Of a stretch of 64,000 nt of DNA, positions 41,781 through 52,103 are shown in pieces. The DNA comes from Blastocladiella emersonii ATCC 22665 (lineage: Eukaryota > Blastocladiomycota > Blastocladiomycetes > Blastocladiales > Blastocladiaceae), in contig JANHCV010000013.1 of the NCBI GenBank assembly GCA_025594325.1, positions 1,240,001 through 1,304,000 on the forward strand. Reading direction: 5' to 3'. A program made the translations under genes and the position numbers. Each line of letters begins with the position of its first letter. The stretch's first letter is position 1. The notes beneath the pieces were generated by a model. That model was given only the letters and a program-made list of their open reading frames with translations. It was not told the DNA's origin and made no database searches.

Positions 41781-43583
41781 TTAGGCATTTTCGTAGACCG
41801 CACAAACCATGAGACGCAGGGTACGACGAAGGCGCGCTCGCCAGCGAAAGCCGCGAGACTTAATTTCATCTGGCTGCTTCGCCAGTGCGTAGACGGTCGG
41901 CCCGAGCCGCTTGAGCTCAGCGAGATGTCCTCGTTTGGTCCCTGGCGAATAGACAGCCTTGCGAATCAACTGCTTGGTCAAACAGGCATCAAGTGAGCCG
42001 TCGGGCAGTGCTTTTGAAAGTTTGGTAGGGAAGGGGGCAATCACCTCGAACAGTGTGGCAATCAGCCCAGCGTCGTGGCCAAGCAGGACGTCGAGGGCAG
42101 ATGCACTGCGATCACCGCCTTGCTCACCGTCACACACATGACGGTCGGTTGAAACGCGGGGCGCAGACTTGGGGGTTTGGTGCGCTTGGACAAGTTCAAG
42201 AAGATTGTGAAGATTCGACGCGTCCCTGCGCCGTGAGGAACGGCGGTCACAAGCAGTGCGAAGGTCTCGTGCCAGGAAATCGCGGGATTTGAAGAGCAGC
42301 GAGGACACGGTGTGAGGCACGCTTGCAGGTCATCATCAAAGCCGTCGCCAAGCAGGACGCGCGCCGTGACCATGGCGCTCATAAAGTGACTCGCTGCGCC
42401 CGTCTGGCGCGCAATTTTGAGAGCACGGTCGCGAAGCTGTGGCCGAGCCAGAGCCACTTCCATGAGACTCGCAACGGGATGCGCCGTTCCCCAGTAGCAA
42501 GTTTCCTCGGTACATGAAGTGGTCAGTTTCTGAGCGACAATCGAAAGTATCTCGAGCAGTTCGTTGTCGGTGTCGCAGTAGGCGCGGAGAAAGGCTTCGA
42601 TAAAGGCGGTGAACCAAAAACCCTCCGATCCATTGAATGTGTCGGCGATGCGCGGAAGCAGGTTGGATGAGGTTGTGTCGCGCACGACGCGCGCGAGCTC
42701 TAACCGAACGCGACAATCATGGACAAGTCCGCATTCAAATACTAGAGCTAGGAACGTCAGCATAAAACACTTCACCATCCCTGATTCAACTAATGGATGC
42801 GTACCCCTCAGAAGAACCTGGTCCCACACGGTTGGCGATACAATTGAACGAAAGCCATCCGTGGCGAACGTGACGTGCCCCCGTATCCCATCCGCGTCGC
42901 GTGTGACCGACTCGTGGCAGAATCGCGCGAAAATCTCTCCAAGGTCAGATGGGCCAGGAATCCGTAGGTAACAAGCGGTTCAAAGACATTGATCGGGGGC
43001 TCATTGTGCCGTTGTGTCGAGCCCAGCACAAACCATCGCACAACGAGGCGACCAGTCAAAGCGAGCTCGTCTGGTGCAAGGCATCCACTCAGCCGGTCAG
43101 CAAATCGTGTGACAAGGTCGGCGAGCAGACCCGGGGCTTGGCCAGCGAGCTCATACACAGCGGCGGCGAGAAGTGCACTGGGTACCGAGCAGTCGCCGCG
43201 CAGGAGCAAGGCCATCACGGCATGGAGATAGTGAATCGGTGGTTGCTCTCGAGGGTGTTGGTACAAGAGGTCGAAGATTGAATCGAGCGATGCGAGCTCG
43301 AGCACATCGGCAAGGCGAGCGCCGTACGAAGGGGATGAGAGCAGCTCGAGTCTCTGACGCCACGATCGAACGCGGCCCCGAGCCGTGAAAGCTCCCGCAT
43401 CGTCCAAGCCGAGAGGACCAGCTGGTCGCGACATAGTTCGGCAAGATGACTCGAGGCAGCAGGAACAGCGGCGCGGGCCTGTGCGAGCTGAACGACGGCG
43501 GCGGCCAACTCGGCCGGCAGAGCGGCAAACGACAGATCGAACGTGTCGGGTGGTCGCTCAACTAGATGCATAGAGTGATACAT
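41781..43583 (-). pseudogene. Family 1 long form with internal deletion and frameshifts
   Basis: Start MYHSMHLVERP then FDLSFAALPAELAAAVVQL. After RELSRLGAAFDRG about 180 residues present in the paralogue are missing; homology resumes in another frame with ARLADVLELASLDSIFDLLY. A further shift near 42950 leads into SIVSPTVWDQVLL. The intron 42804-42742 (GTACGC ... CTAG) is conserved. The C-terminal module has LTPCPRCSSNPAISWHETF, then another shift before STDRHVCDGEQ and LAELKRLGPTVYALA. The tail after this runs on without homology to 41781. Four lesions, so non-functional. Confidence 0.8.
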
Positions 43584-43876
43584 GGCAGAAAGTTGCATAG
43601 GAGGCGGTGTGCCGTTGCTGCGGGAGAAGCGGTCTTCCGCGGGGCGACTCGACGGGAAACTCAGCGGTCCCATGGCTGCTCGTTTCTCTCTCCCAACCGG
43701 CAACCCGATCCTCCCATGTAACTCCACTGATCTTGCTATTACATGGCGCAACTATCGCCTGACGGAATTGCCTTGCAGACGTCAGTGTTGGCGCGCTTCA
43801 GGCCCTGTCCGGCGTGCAGCGTGTTGGCAGCTCAGACTTCGCGTCGCCGCTTCATGAACCACCTCATGCCCAGAAG
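43584..43876. other. Gene-free interval
   Basis: Upstream flank of the 41781-43583 copy. The first 100 bp resemble the relic at 6740-6800. Confidence 0.4.
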
Positions 43877-45893
43877 TCAGCGCGCCACCTTGTGGCCCGG
43901 TTTACATTCCTGGTCACACATGATGTATCTACCGCAAGACGCGCGCTGCATCTTTCCGTTTCGATTTAAATGCTGTGGGAACGCCGCGATGAGCGCGGCG
44001 AGCGCGTCGCCGTACGCCCGCGTGTACGGCAGCGGGCACGAGCTGCATCCGACCTTGACGGTCGCTCCGTGCTTGCGCGCCGGCAGGGCCGACTTACGCA
44101 ACAGCGCGCCGTGCGCCTCGGGGCGCCATTCGGGTGCGTGAGCGTACGTCCACAGCGCCGCGCTCACAAGGAGGGGAGCGGTGCCCGTGTGGCGAATTGT
44201 GTCAATGGCGCGGTCGCGAGAAGCAGGCTTGGCGAGAGCGACGGTCATGAGCCACGCGAGCCGCTTTGTGACCGGCTTGAGGCGACAGGCGTCCGGACCG
44301 CGGAGCGCAAGCAGGCGCGCAACGACGGCGAGGACGTCCGAGGGATCCGCAACGAGCTCGCCGGTGAGCAGGTTCAGGATGAGTTCGTTGATGCGTCCTC
44401 CGACCCCCGAGCTGACGCGTTCGAGCGCGTTGCCGAACTGCATGTTGATCAGGCCGACCGATCCCGTCGCGCGTGACAGCCACGATCCGCTGCATGGATC
44501 GCCTGTTAACGCTCATGGCCTTCTTGAAGGCTACATGTTCGCACGGCGGTGGTAAGCGATGTGGCTGTCCCAACGCTGATAAATATGGTGCGTACCATCG
44601 AGAAGAACCTTGTCGAGGTCAACGACATTCATCTGAGCGCACTCGACCGTCAACAACGCGCCACGCACGAGCCCATGAGCAAAAATCTCGTCCCACGGAA
44701 TCGTCGTCAAGTCTGCGAACCCGTTGCTCGCAAGCCGAGTGGGTTGCGCCGCCGTAAGCTCGTTACGGCCGAGCCAGAACGGGACGAAGCGGCGAAAGTC
44801 GGCCTTCTCGTCGTCATTTGTTCCGGCGAGCGCGGCCTCATGGTGCCGTTCCAAAATGTGCACCAAGACGGCGGGCCCGCCGCAAGCAGCGCATCGCGCA
44901 ATAGAGCACGCCTCAAAAGGATTGGTCCACCCATGCGCGAGCAGCCAGTCAAGGATTAAGTTGGCGCCTGCCGGCGAGCGGCCACCCTGATCAAGTTGCT
45001 TGAACAGGGCGTCGGCCATGGAATCAGATTGGAAGACCGCAACAACCCGGTCGATCTTGATCCGGGTGCGCTGGTCGATGAGAAACTTGAGAACACCGGG
45101 ATTCCAAGTATATACCGCAAGCGCGCCGAGAAAGTCTGCGAGGCGGAGGATCGTCGAGGCAGCAGCCGGTGGAGACAGCGAAGCAGGAGCAGCTTCATAG
45201 CCTAAGCGAGACGTGGTGAAGTTGCAGAAGAGACACCACGCGTCCCATTCCTTTGTGACCTCGAGCAAACAGGCCCACTTGGTCGAGATTTGTGTGATTA
45301 GGGACGAGAAGAGCTGCGGGCGGTGGTCCGTGACGGAGTAGAAGAACAGCTCGAGCAGCGCGATGAGCGGGTAGCGCAAGGGCGACACACCAGCACGGGC
45401 CGCTCGCATCGCGTTCGTGCTTGACTGCAAGTGTGCCGTGATTTGGCTTGTGCTGCGGTTACCGACCAGGTGATCGACACGCGGGCCGAGGCACTGGACA
45501 AACGATTTGAGCAGCTTGCCGTGGAGCGCGATACAGACCTCAAGCAGGACCGCGTCCGGTCCATCACGGGCCGCACACTCGATCTCACGAATCCAATCAA
45601 TAAAGCGAAGCGCGCGCAGGCTTGGTGTTCATGTCGCGCTGCGAGCGCAGACGCCAAGCGGCCGGCGAGTCGAATTCGCGGTCCTCGAGCTGGGCCAGCG
45701 CGCGAAGGGTCCAAGGCGTTCGGACTTCGAGATCAGACACGAGCGAGTGCATGTCGCTCGGGGCGGCGGGAATAACGCGCCGCGGACGAGCGAGTGCAGC
45801 GATTCGCTTCAAGATGTCCAACGGGATGGGCTTGGGCATCGTGGCGGCTGATGCAACAAGTTTCTCCGACTGAGATTTCATTCGATCCATCAT
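43877..45893 (-). pseudogene. Family 1 short form, frameshifted and 3'-truncated
   Basis: Start MDRMKSQSEK, with MPKPIPLDILKRIAALARPRRVIPAA as the F-box-like part. The frame breaks near 45605, resuming as ALRFIDWIREIECAARDGPD. The middle shows LIALLELFFYSVTDHRPQLFSSL and ILDWLLAHGWTN, both as in the plus-strand cluster at 14-18 kb. Intron 44595-44531 (GTACGC ... GTAG) is in the conserved place. A second shift near 44435 precedes GLINMQFGNALERVSS. VADPSDVLAVVARLLAL and SSCPLPYTRAYGDALAALIAAF are the family blocks. The end after NRNGKM lacks the last 90 residues of relatives. Confidence 0.75.
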
Positions 45894-45973
45894 TGCATGG
45901 TGTGTGAGAGCGGAAGGTGGATCGCGCCGCGCCGCGGGAAATCAGGTCGAGGAGGACAGCATCGCGTGACCAC

Positions 45974-45997
45974 TCACATGATTTCGCGACGCGTCCC
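45974..45997 (+). promoter_or_regulatory. Composite E-box/MluI-type motif before family 1 gene
   Basis: TCACATGATTTCGCGACG followed by CGTCCC, 80 bp upstream of the ATG at 45893 (gene on minus strand). In gene orientation this matches the copy at 16293. Confidence 0.7.
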
Positions 45998-46151
45998 CCG
46001 TCTCCCGTTCGGCCAGGGGTGCTAGAACCCCTGGTTCGGCATGCTTCGAGTCCACTCGAGGGAGACTGGAAGCAGTCGACAGACTCGCGAAAGCAACCAT
46101 AGCAGTGAGAAACACAACAAACATCCGATTACACACTCAACACAAAACCAC

Positions 46152-49100
46152 TCAGACGGTGGGGTACAGCGGGAAAGCGAGGCCGCGCTTGAGCTCGGAC
46201 TTGAGCACCGCGAACGCCGCCGCCGTGCCCGCGTCCGTCTTGGGGAACTCGGTCACGTCGGGCACGCCACGATCGACCACAGCCGCGTGGCCAAAGTCAA
46301 AGTACTCGCGAATCGCGGCCGAGTGCTCGCCCGACCACCTGGCGAGATGAAACCGCTGCGACTGCTGGGCAAAGTGCGCGTCCTCGGCCGCCTCAATGAG
46401 CGGGCGGATCCGGTTCACCACCGCGCGCTTGGTCACGGCCACGTCGGGCACGCACAAGTAGCTCACGTCGAGCGCCGTCGTGAGCCCAAACGCCTTGCCC
46501 TGCGGCGGCAGGTGCACGGGCCGGTTGACGAAGAACACGACGACGACGTTCCCGCTGCCGCCACGGTCCAGGACCTTGCCGACGAACAGGCACGGCAGGT
46601 CCTCCGCCTTGGCGCGGATCTCGAGGTGCATCGCCTTGAGCGCCACGGAGCTGCACGCGCCGAGGTTGCGCAGGTCCGACATGAGCCGCGGGAAAAAGAG
46701 CTGGCCGAGGCCGTGCGGTGACTCGGCTTTGCTGTACATGCCGTTCACAACAATCAGCCCGGCGGGGCGGAACTGCAGCGAGTCGGGCTGCCCGTGGTCG
46801 ATGGGCGGCAGCGCGATGCGCGGGATCAGCGCGGGAAGACCGAGCGCGGGATCGACCGCCTGCGCGACCAGCGCAAGCGACACCACGATCGTACGCGACT
46901 TACGGTCGACTTTGACGTCGGTCGCGCGCGCCGTATACGGCAGGCGGAACGTCTGCACCTTGTCGTCGACAAGCAGAGCCACGGCGCCGCGGTGCTGCGC
47001 GAGATCGCTCGCGGGCACCGGCTTCACGCGGACGCGCTCGCGACCCGCGGGCAGGTGGAGCACGAGGCGGCCGTTCGCGTGATCAAGCAGTGAAAAGTGA
47101 GCGGCGGACAGGTGCCAAGCCGGCGGCGAAGCAGGTGCGGTGCTAGCAGCGGAAGCGGACGCCGTGATCCCGTGGATCGCGGACTGAAGCTCAGTGACGC
47201 GCACGCGCGTCGTCTTGACTGCGGGCGTCGAAGCTGGTGACGAACGCCGCGTGCGGCCCGCCTGGTCAAAGCCAAGCTCGTCGCTGATGAACTTGGGGTT
47301 GCCGACCACCACGTCATCCAGCCGCGTATGCGCGCGCAAAGCACCAAGCGAGAATTTGGCCGTACGATCAGCGACGTGCTCCGCTGACAGGTACCACGTC
47401 ACCTGGACGGTGCCGCGGACCGCGTCGTGGACGGCACGGATCGAGCGGAACACCGTCGTCGCCTTCGAGCCGACCATGTTGACGAAAATGGCAGCGGTCG
47501 ACGCGGAAAGCGGCGAAGGCGAGAGCAGCGTGAACGTGGCCTCGGCGCGGTACACGAACGGGTCCGTCTGCCCAGGCACACCGCGGGGGAACCCGTGGTA
47601 GTGCGCAACGAGAATACTCTCAGCACACGAGCCGAAGGGAGTGCCCGACTTGATAAGCATGCCGCTGATCTCGTTCATGTCCACGTCCGGGCGCTGCCAC
47701 GGAAGCGAATTGTAGAGCGCTCCATGAGACCAGACGATGCGGCCCGCAGCGAAGGCGTACGCAAAGGCCTTCATGAGGAGGGCGCCGGTGAAGTGGGGTC
47801 CACCTACGAGAATTCCGAGTATGGTTAGTTACAAGCGTGGCGGCTGCGCGCTGCGATGAGAAACGGACCGAGGGCGCAGCTGTGGCACGGGTCTACCTTC
47901 GAGAGCAGGAAAGAGAGCCGAACAAACTCGACGACCATTTGCTTCGAGTCGGCAATCGAGAGAGGAACGTCGGGCGGCGCCAGCTTGCGCAAGAAGAATT
48001 GGCGATGCTTGAGCTGCTGAGAGACGCGGCGCTCGTCCGGCTCGGACGGCGCGAACGGGTGCGTGCGAGCGTGCCAGTGGTCAAAGTAATAGTCGCCAGA
48101 CCCGCAAAACGCGACGCCAAACAGGACGGGAAGCACGCAATAAGCAGTGAACGCGGCAGACTCGAGCGCCTCGCGAGCGCCGCGAGTGCTCCCATGCTCC
48201 TCCTTCAACAAGGCGTGGGCAATGGAGTCGTGGTTCGATTTGTGGCTCGAGCAGATGCAAAGGAGCGAGTGGTCACCCGTCTCGCCGTCGCTGTACTTGA
48301 GCACGGCCAAGCCGTGGAGAAGAAGGTTGCTGAAGCCGCAGCGGTCCGCCAGCGTCGACGTCTCGACCACGTCGAAACGGAGCTCGGGGTCCGATGTCAT
48401 CTCCTCGAGAACAAGGACAGCGTCACCGAGAACAAAGAAGAGCTCGCGCGACGGCGCGCTAGGGGCGTCGGGACCAAACGCTGACACGAGTGCGCCGATC
48501 CACTTGGTCAGCTGGCTCCACAACCCCTGATCAATACTCTGGTGGCTCGCGTCCATGAATATCCCAGCAAGCGGGGTACCGAGAGGAGAGCTGATTTTCG
48601 TCGACGAAGCGCGGAAGGTCGGGTTGACAACGTAGCGCGGCGGCGACTCCGAGTTGGGCTGCGCCTGCGCGTGAAGCTGGCCGCGGTAGTCGCCCAAAAA
48701 GTACGCGCCGTCGTCGACGAATCGTTCGACCCCGCAGGCAAGGCGTCCGTCGGTGCGACCGCCAAGAGTGTGCATCGGCCCCAACTCGAGGAAGAGCGGG
48801 ACCCGCGAGCGAAGGATGAGAGTTTCGCGCGCGGTCTTGGTGCGGTCTTTCTTGGACTTTTGCGCAGTGCGGTCGTAGTCCCTGTGAAGGCGAGGCAGAC
48901 GCAACGGGTCGGTCGCAAGAAGCTTGGCGCGGGCGGCCGCGTGCTCTGCCGAAGTGGGAGTCGAGTTGCACCGCTCGATCCAGGCGCTCCAGCAAGCGCG
49001 AACGGCTTGAAGCGTCGCATCGTTCGTGACGCGGACCCGCGGGTAAGCCGTGTGCCAGTTGACGTCCAGGCACGCGCGCATCTGCTCGACCCAGTACGCG

Positions 49101-49483
49101 AGCGCGGCCGACTCGAGGTGCTCCGAAAACCTCAGCTGCCCAATGAAGCGGTCCATCGTCTCGCGGTCGAGCTCCGAAATCATGAGAGCGTGCAGGATCA
49201 GCAGCGAGCGAGCAATCGGCTCGGCGCGCAGGTCGTTGAGCGTGAAGGACATGGCGGCGAGCGACCCTTTGCGCTCGGCCTCGCCGATCGTCAGGGCGAC
49301 CGAGCGCAAGTCGTTGAAGCCGCACAGCAGAACATCAAGTTTGCGGTCGGCATCGCTGGAATCGTGGTAGAGGAAGACGTCGGTGGCGTGCGAGTCGCGA
49401 AACGGATCGAAGTGCTCAGACGGATCCGTGTAGATGACCGTCGCGCATGTTTGCGTCGGCATAAACTTTGACTCTGAGTCCAT
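46152..49483 (-). CDS. Family 3 DUF4470-like protein, intact long form
   Basis: Exons 49483-47869 and 47803-46152. The 65-nt intron has donor GTCCGT, branch ACTAAC and acceptor TAG. About 1,088 residues from MDSESKF; an ATG at 49501 would add six. The DUF4470-like domain at about 25-120 shows LLCGFNDLRSVALTIGEAER and MSFTLNDLRAEPIARSLLILHAL. Long mixed regions follow: VVNPTF, FFVLGDAVLVLEEM, a Ser/Pro-rich linker, then LIVVNGMYSKAESPHG and VTKRAVVNRIRPLIEAAEDAHF. The last block TAAAFAVLKSELKRGLAFPLY is shared with the shortened copy next door. No enzyme motif seen. In flagellate fungi a link to dynein-assembly proteins is possible only through the N-terminal domain. Confidence 0.75.
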
Positions 49484-49620
49484 TGCAGCAAGTCGATTCA
49501 TCCGTTTAGCATTGGCGGGTGAGGAGAGACCTGTGGAGCGAGAGGGCGGATGGCGCTGCGGAGCCGCGAAACCAGCGTTGGCGGCGTGAGTCGATCAAAC
49601 GGAAATAAGGAACGCGCGGA

Positions 49621-49664
49621 TCACATGATAAAATGTCTCGCGTGTCTCACGCCCGACGCGTCGA
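49621..49664 (+). promoter_or_regulatory. Composite motif, stretched variant, before family 3 gene
   Basis: TCACATGATAAAATG, then about 18 extra bases, then CCCGACGCGTCGAG. Lies about 140 bp upstream of the family 3 start at 49483. TATA-like ATATACA near 49692 (minus TGTATAT) is farther out. Confidence 0.55.
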
Positions 49665-49713
49665 GATCGGAGTGCGCAAGGAGCTCGCACCGAGCTTCAT
49701 ATACACCTCCCTT

Positions 49714-50722
49714 TCAGGCGTCGTGCACGGCATTCACGGCTCCATAAGCTTGCAGTTCCCAAGGACACAAATAAATCAGATGCATTTTTAAATGGGTGCG
49801 GAAGAGCGGGAACAACAGCGCGCGCTTGAGCTTCGGCTTGAGGTACGTAAAGGCCGCAGCTGTCCGCGCGTCCGTTGCCATGACCCGCCAAAAGTCGGGG
49901 ACCAAGCGATCGAGCGCGTGCGCGCCGGACCGGGCGCTTGGGAACGTCGGGTTCACGACAAGGGCCTTGTCCGTGGTGCTGCCGTTCGTGCAAAAGTAGA
50001 CGCCAGTTTCGACGAGATTTTGGACCTCGCAACGGGTGCGCGCGCTACGCGAAGGCTTGAGCAAATCGGCGCACTCGAGCATCGCAACCGAAGCCGCGCG
50101 ATCCAAGAGCACGTCGCTCGATTGCTCCAGCTCGGAGGTTGCCTTGTCGGTGCTACCAAGCGCGGCGTATCGATTTCCTGCGGGCTCCGCCGAGTCTCGC
50201 ACAAAGTCGTACCGCTCAAGCCAAGCCGTCCAGCAAGCGCGGGCGGCGCGAAGTGTCACATCATTCATGACGCGGACCCAGGAAGCAGTCGAGAGCCAGT
50301 CACACTCGAGGCAAGTGCGCATTTGGCCAACCCAAAAGTCAAGCGCCTCCCGCTGGAGTTGCACCGAGAACCAGAGCTGGCCGATGAAGCGGTCAAGTTT
50401 CGCACGGTCGAGCGTCGAGGTCATGAGAGCATGTAGAATCAAGAGCGAGCGAACAATCGGCTTCGGTCGGAGGTCGTTGAGGGTGAAAGACATGGCCGAG
50501 AGGGATGCCTTGCGCTCAGCTTCACCGACCGGAAAGGCAACCGACCGCAAGTCGTGCAAGCCGCATAACAAAGCATCAAGCTTACGGTCGGGGATACTCG
50601 CGTCGTGGTAGAAGAAAGCGTCCGTGGCGCACGAGTCGCTGTACGGGTCGAAGTGCGCAGGCGGGTCTGTAAAGAACTGTCGCCCTGGTCTGCGTTGGCA
50701 TAAATTGTGACGCTGATTCCAT
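49714..50722 (-). pseudogene. Family 3 copy with large internal deletion
   Basis: The ancestral start at 50722 (MESASQFMPTQTRATVLY) parallels MDSESKFMPTQT of the gene downstream, but a two-base loss near 50670 shifts the frame before TDPPAHFDPYSDSCATDAFFYHD. The DUF4470-like block follows intact: LLCGLHDLRSVAFPVGEAER, MSFTLNDLRPKPIVRSLLILHAL. After VVNPTFPSARSG the sequence jumps straight to the far C-terminal block (TDARTAAAFTYLKPKLKRALLFPLF), losing roughly 700 or more residues of the middle. A shorter frame beginning MQWNQRH at 50727 covers the region, so a truncated protein is conceivable. Confidence 0.75.
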
Positions 50723-50865
50723 TGCATTAAGTTATTTTCTTGAGCTTTGCGTTTACGGTCGCGACTGAGGGACGTTGCGAGAAGCAGTCCGCGGCGGTCA
50801 AGCCAGGGGGGGGGGGCTCCCTGGTCAAGCCGACCAGCATGCATGGATACCGATCCCGTGGGTGG

Positions 50866-50889
50866 TCACATGATTTCTCGACGCGTCTC
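50866..50889 (+). promoter_or_regulatory. Composite E-box/MluI-type motif before family 3 copy
   Basis: TCACATGATTTCTCGACG followed by CGTCTC, 143 bp upstream of the ancestral start at 50722. Strongest match to the copies at 1380 and 45974. Confidence 0.7.
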
Positions 50890-52103
50890 CTGCCGCTTGC
50901 TCCGTGCCCCTCCGGCCTTTCCTAAGAGTGACCAGGCAAATCGTGCAAGACATGTACGAAATATTTATTTTTTAAACAATTTACGAATGGCAACCAAACT
51001 CGATACTAAGGAGGAGCAGGAGCAAGAGAGCGCGCGACACATGTCAGCATTGCTTTGCTACTTTCGTCACGGCGGCGACGCGCATGATTCGCCCTTACAA
51101 CGCTGGCCACGTACCGCTCGCGCACAGCGACGCGTTGATACATGACAACTCTGAGCGAAGCAGCGAGCGACCTCGTACCCCGTGGTCATAGCCGCGCACA
51201 GCCTCTCAAAGGCCATGGCCGCTGCTTGACCCCGGCTCGACTGGAACCGCGCTTTGCCACGCAGCCATGCGAAACTGCGGTTGATCACCTCAGCTCATGG
51301 ACCGGATCTTAGTCTGCCAGCACGGGACAACCTGGCGGCCCAGCGGCGCCAGCTCGAGATGCGCCATGCCTTTCCATCGTCCTGCGAGTTCGCTCACTCG
51401 TGGCCCCTCGAGGTCGCCGCACGCACGTCCGCGTTCCGCGCCTCCGTCTCACCAAACTCGCTTTCGCTTCGAGCAACCGCTTCGTGTTAGCCGTGCCGCA
51501 ATACGCGATCCTCTCAACGTCGAGCCGAGATGCGCACCGCGCCGCTCGCATTTATCTCAATTCGAGAAACGGACGCGACGCGCGACGCGCGCGACCACGA
51601 TGGCCGCGGCCGTTCTGGTTCACGCTCCTGCACCTTTGCTCTCCGGCCGTCGTCGATCCTTGACGTACAGTTCAGGTCCTGTTCGCGGCGCCAGTGTGAT
51701 CTGCGACACGAGCTCGCCTCGCTTCAATCCAACCGTTGCTCAGCGGCGGCCGAGGCCGCGGCCTGGATCCCGCCTTGCCCGCAGGCCACGTCGCGTCCGC
51801 GCACCGCGGCGCTTTTATCGTTTCTTTCCTTGCGACGCACTTCGTGCGTCTACGTGTTGTTCCACAAGGGTCGGAGCGGCGAGCAGCTCCGAGCTCACGG
51901 CAATGGCCGCGCGACGTTCAAGAGCACCGCGGCCGCTGTTCATGGCTGTGGCCAGCTCCTACCCTGGCTCCGACCCGCGTCCATCGCGCAACTCTCACTC
52001 TCAACCAACTTCGAGCTCGACAGGGAGAATAATATATGCAATGAACCCGCAACAACAAAACGAAATATACACTCACTTACCAACCTCACCACGCACCACC
52101 CTC
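50890..52103. other. Interval without a supported gene
   Basis: Transition between paralogue-rich and core regions. A poly-G run (50810-50819) lies just before it. Frames at 50992-51145 (MATKLDTKEEQEQESARHM) and, on the minus strand, 51067-51288 (INRSFAWLRGKARFQ, weakly reminiscent of transposase C-termini) are short and unsupported. The remainder is open only through GC bias. Confidence 0.45.

Noticed and set aside
51067-51288. Transposase C-terminus (INRSFAWLRGKARFQ)
   Set aside because: Resemblance is only a few residues, with no catalytic residues or terminal repeats nearby.
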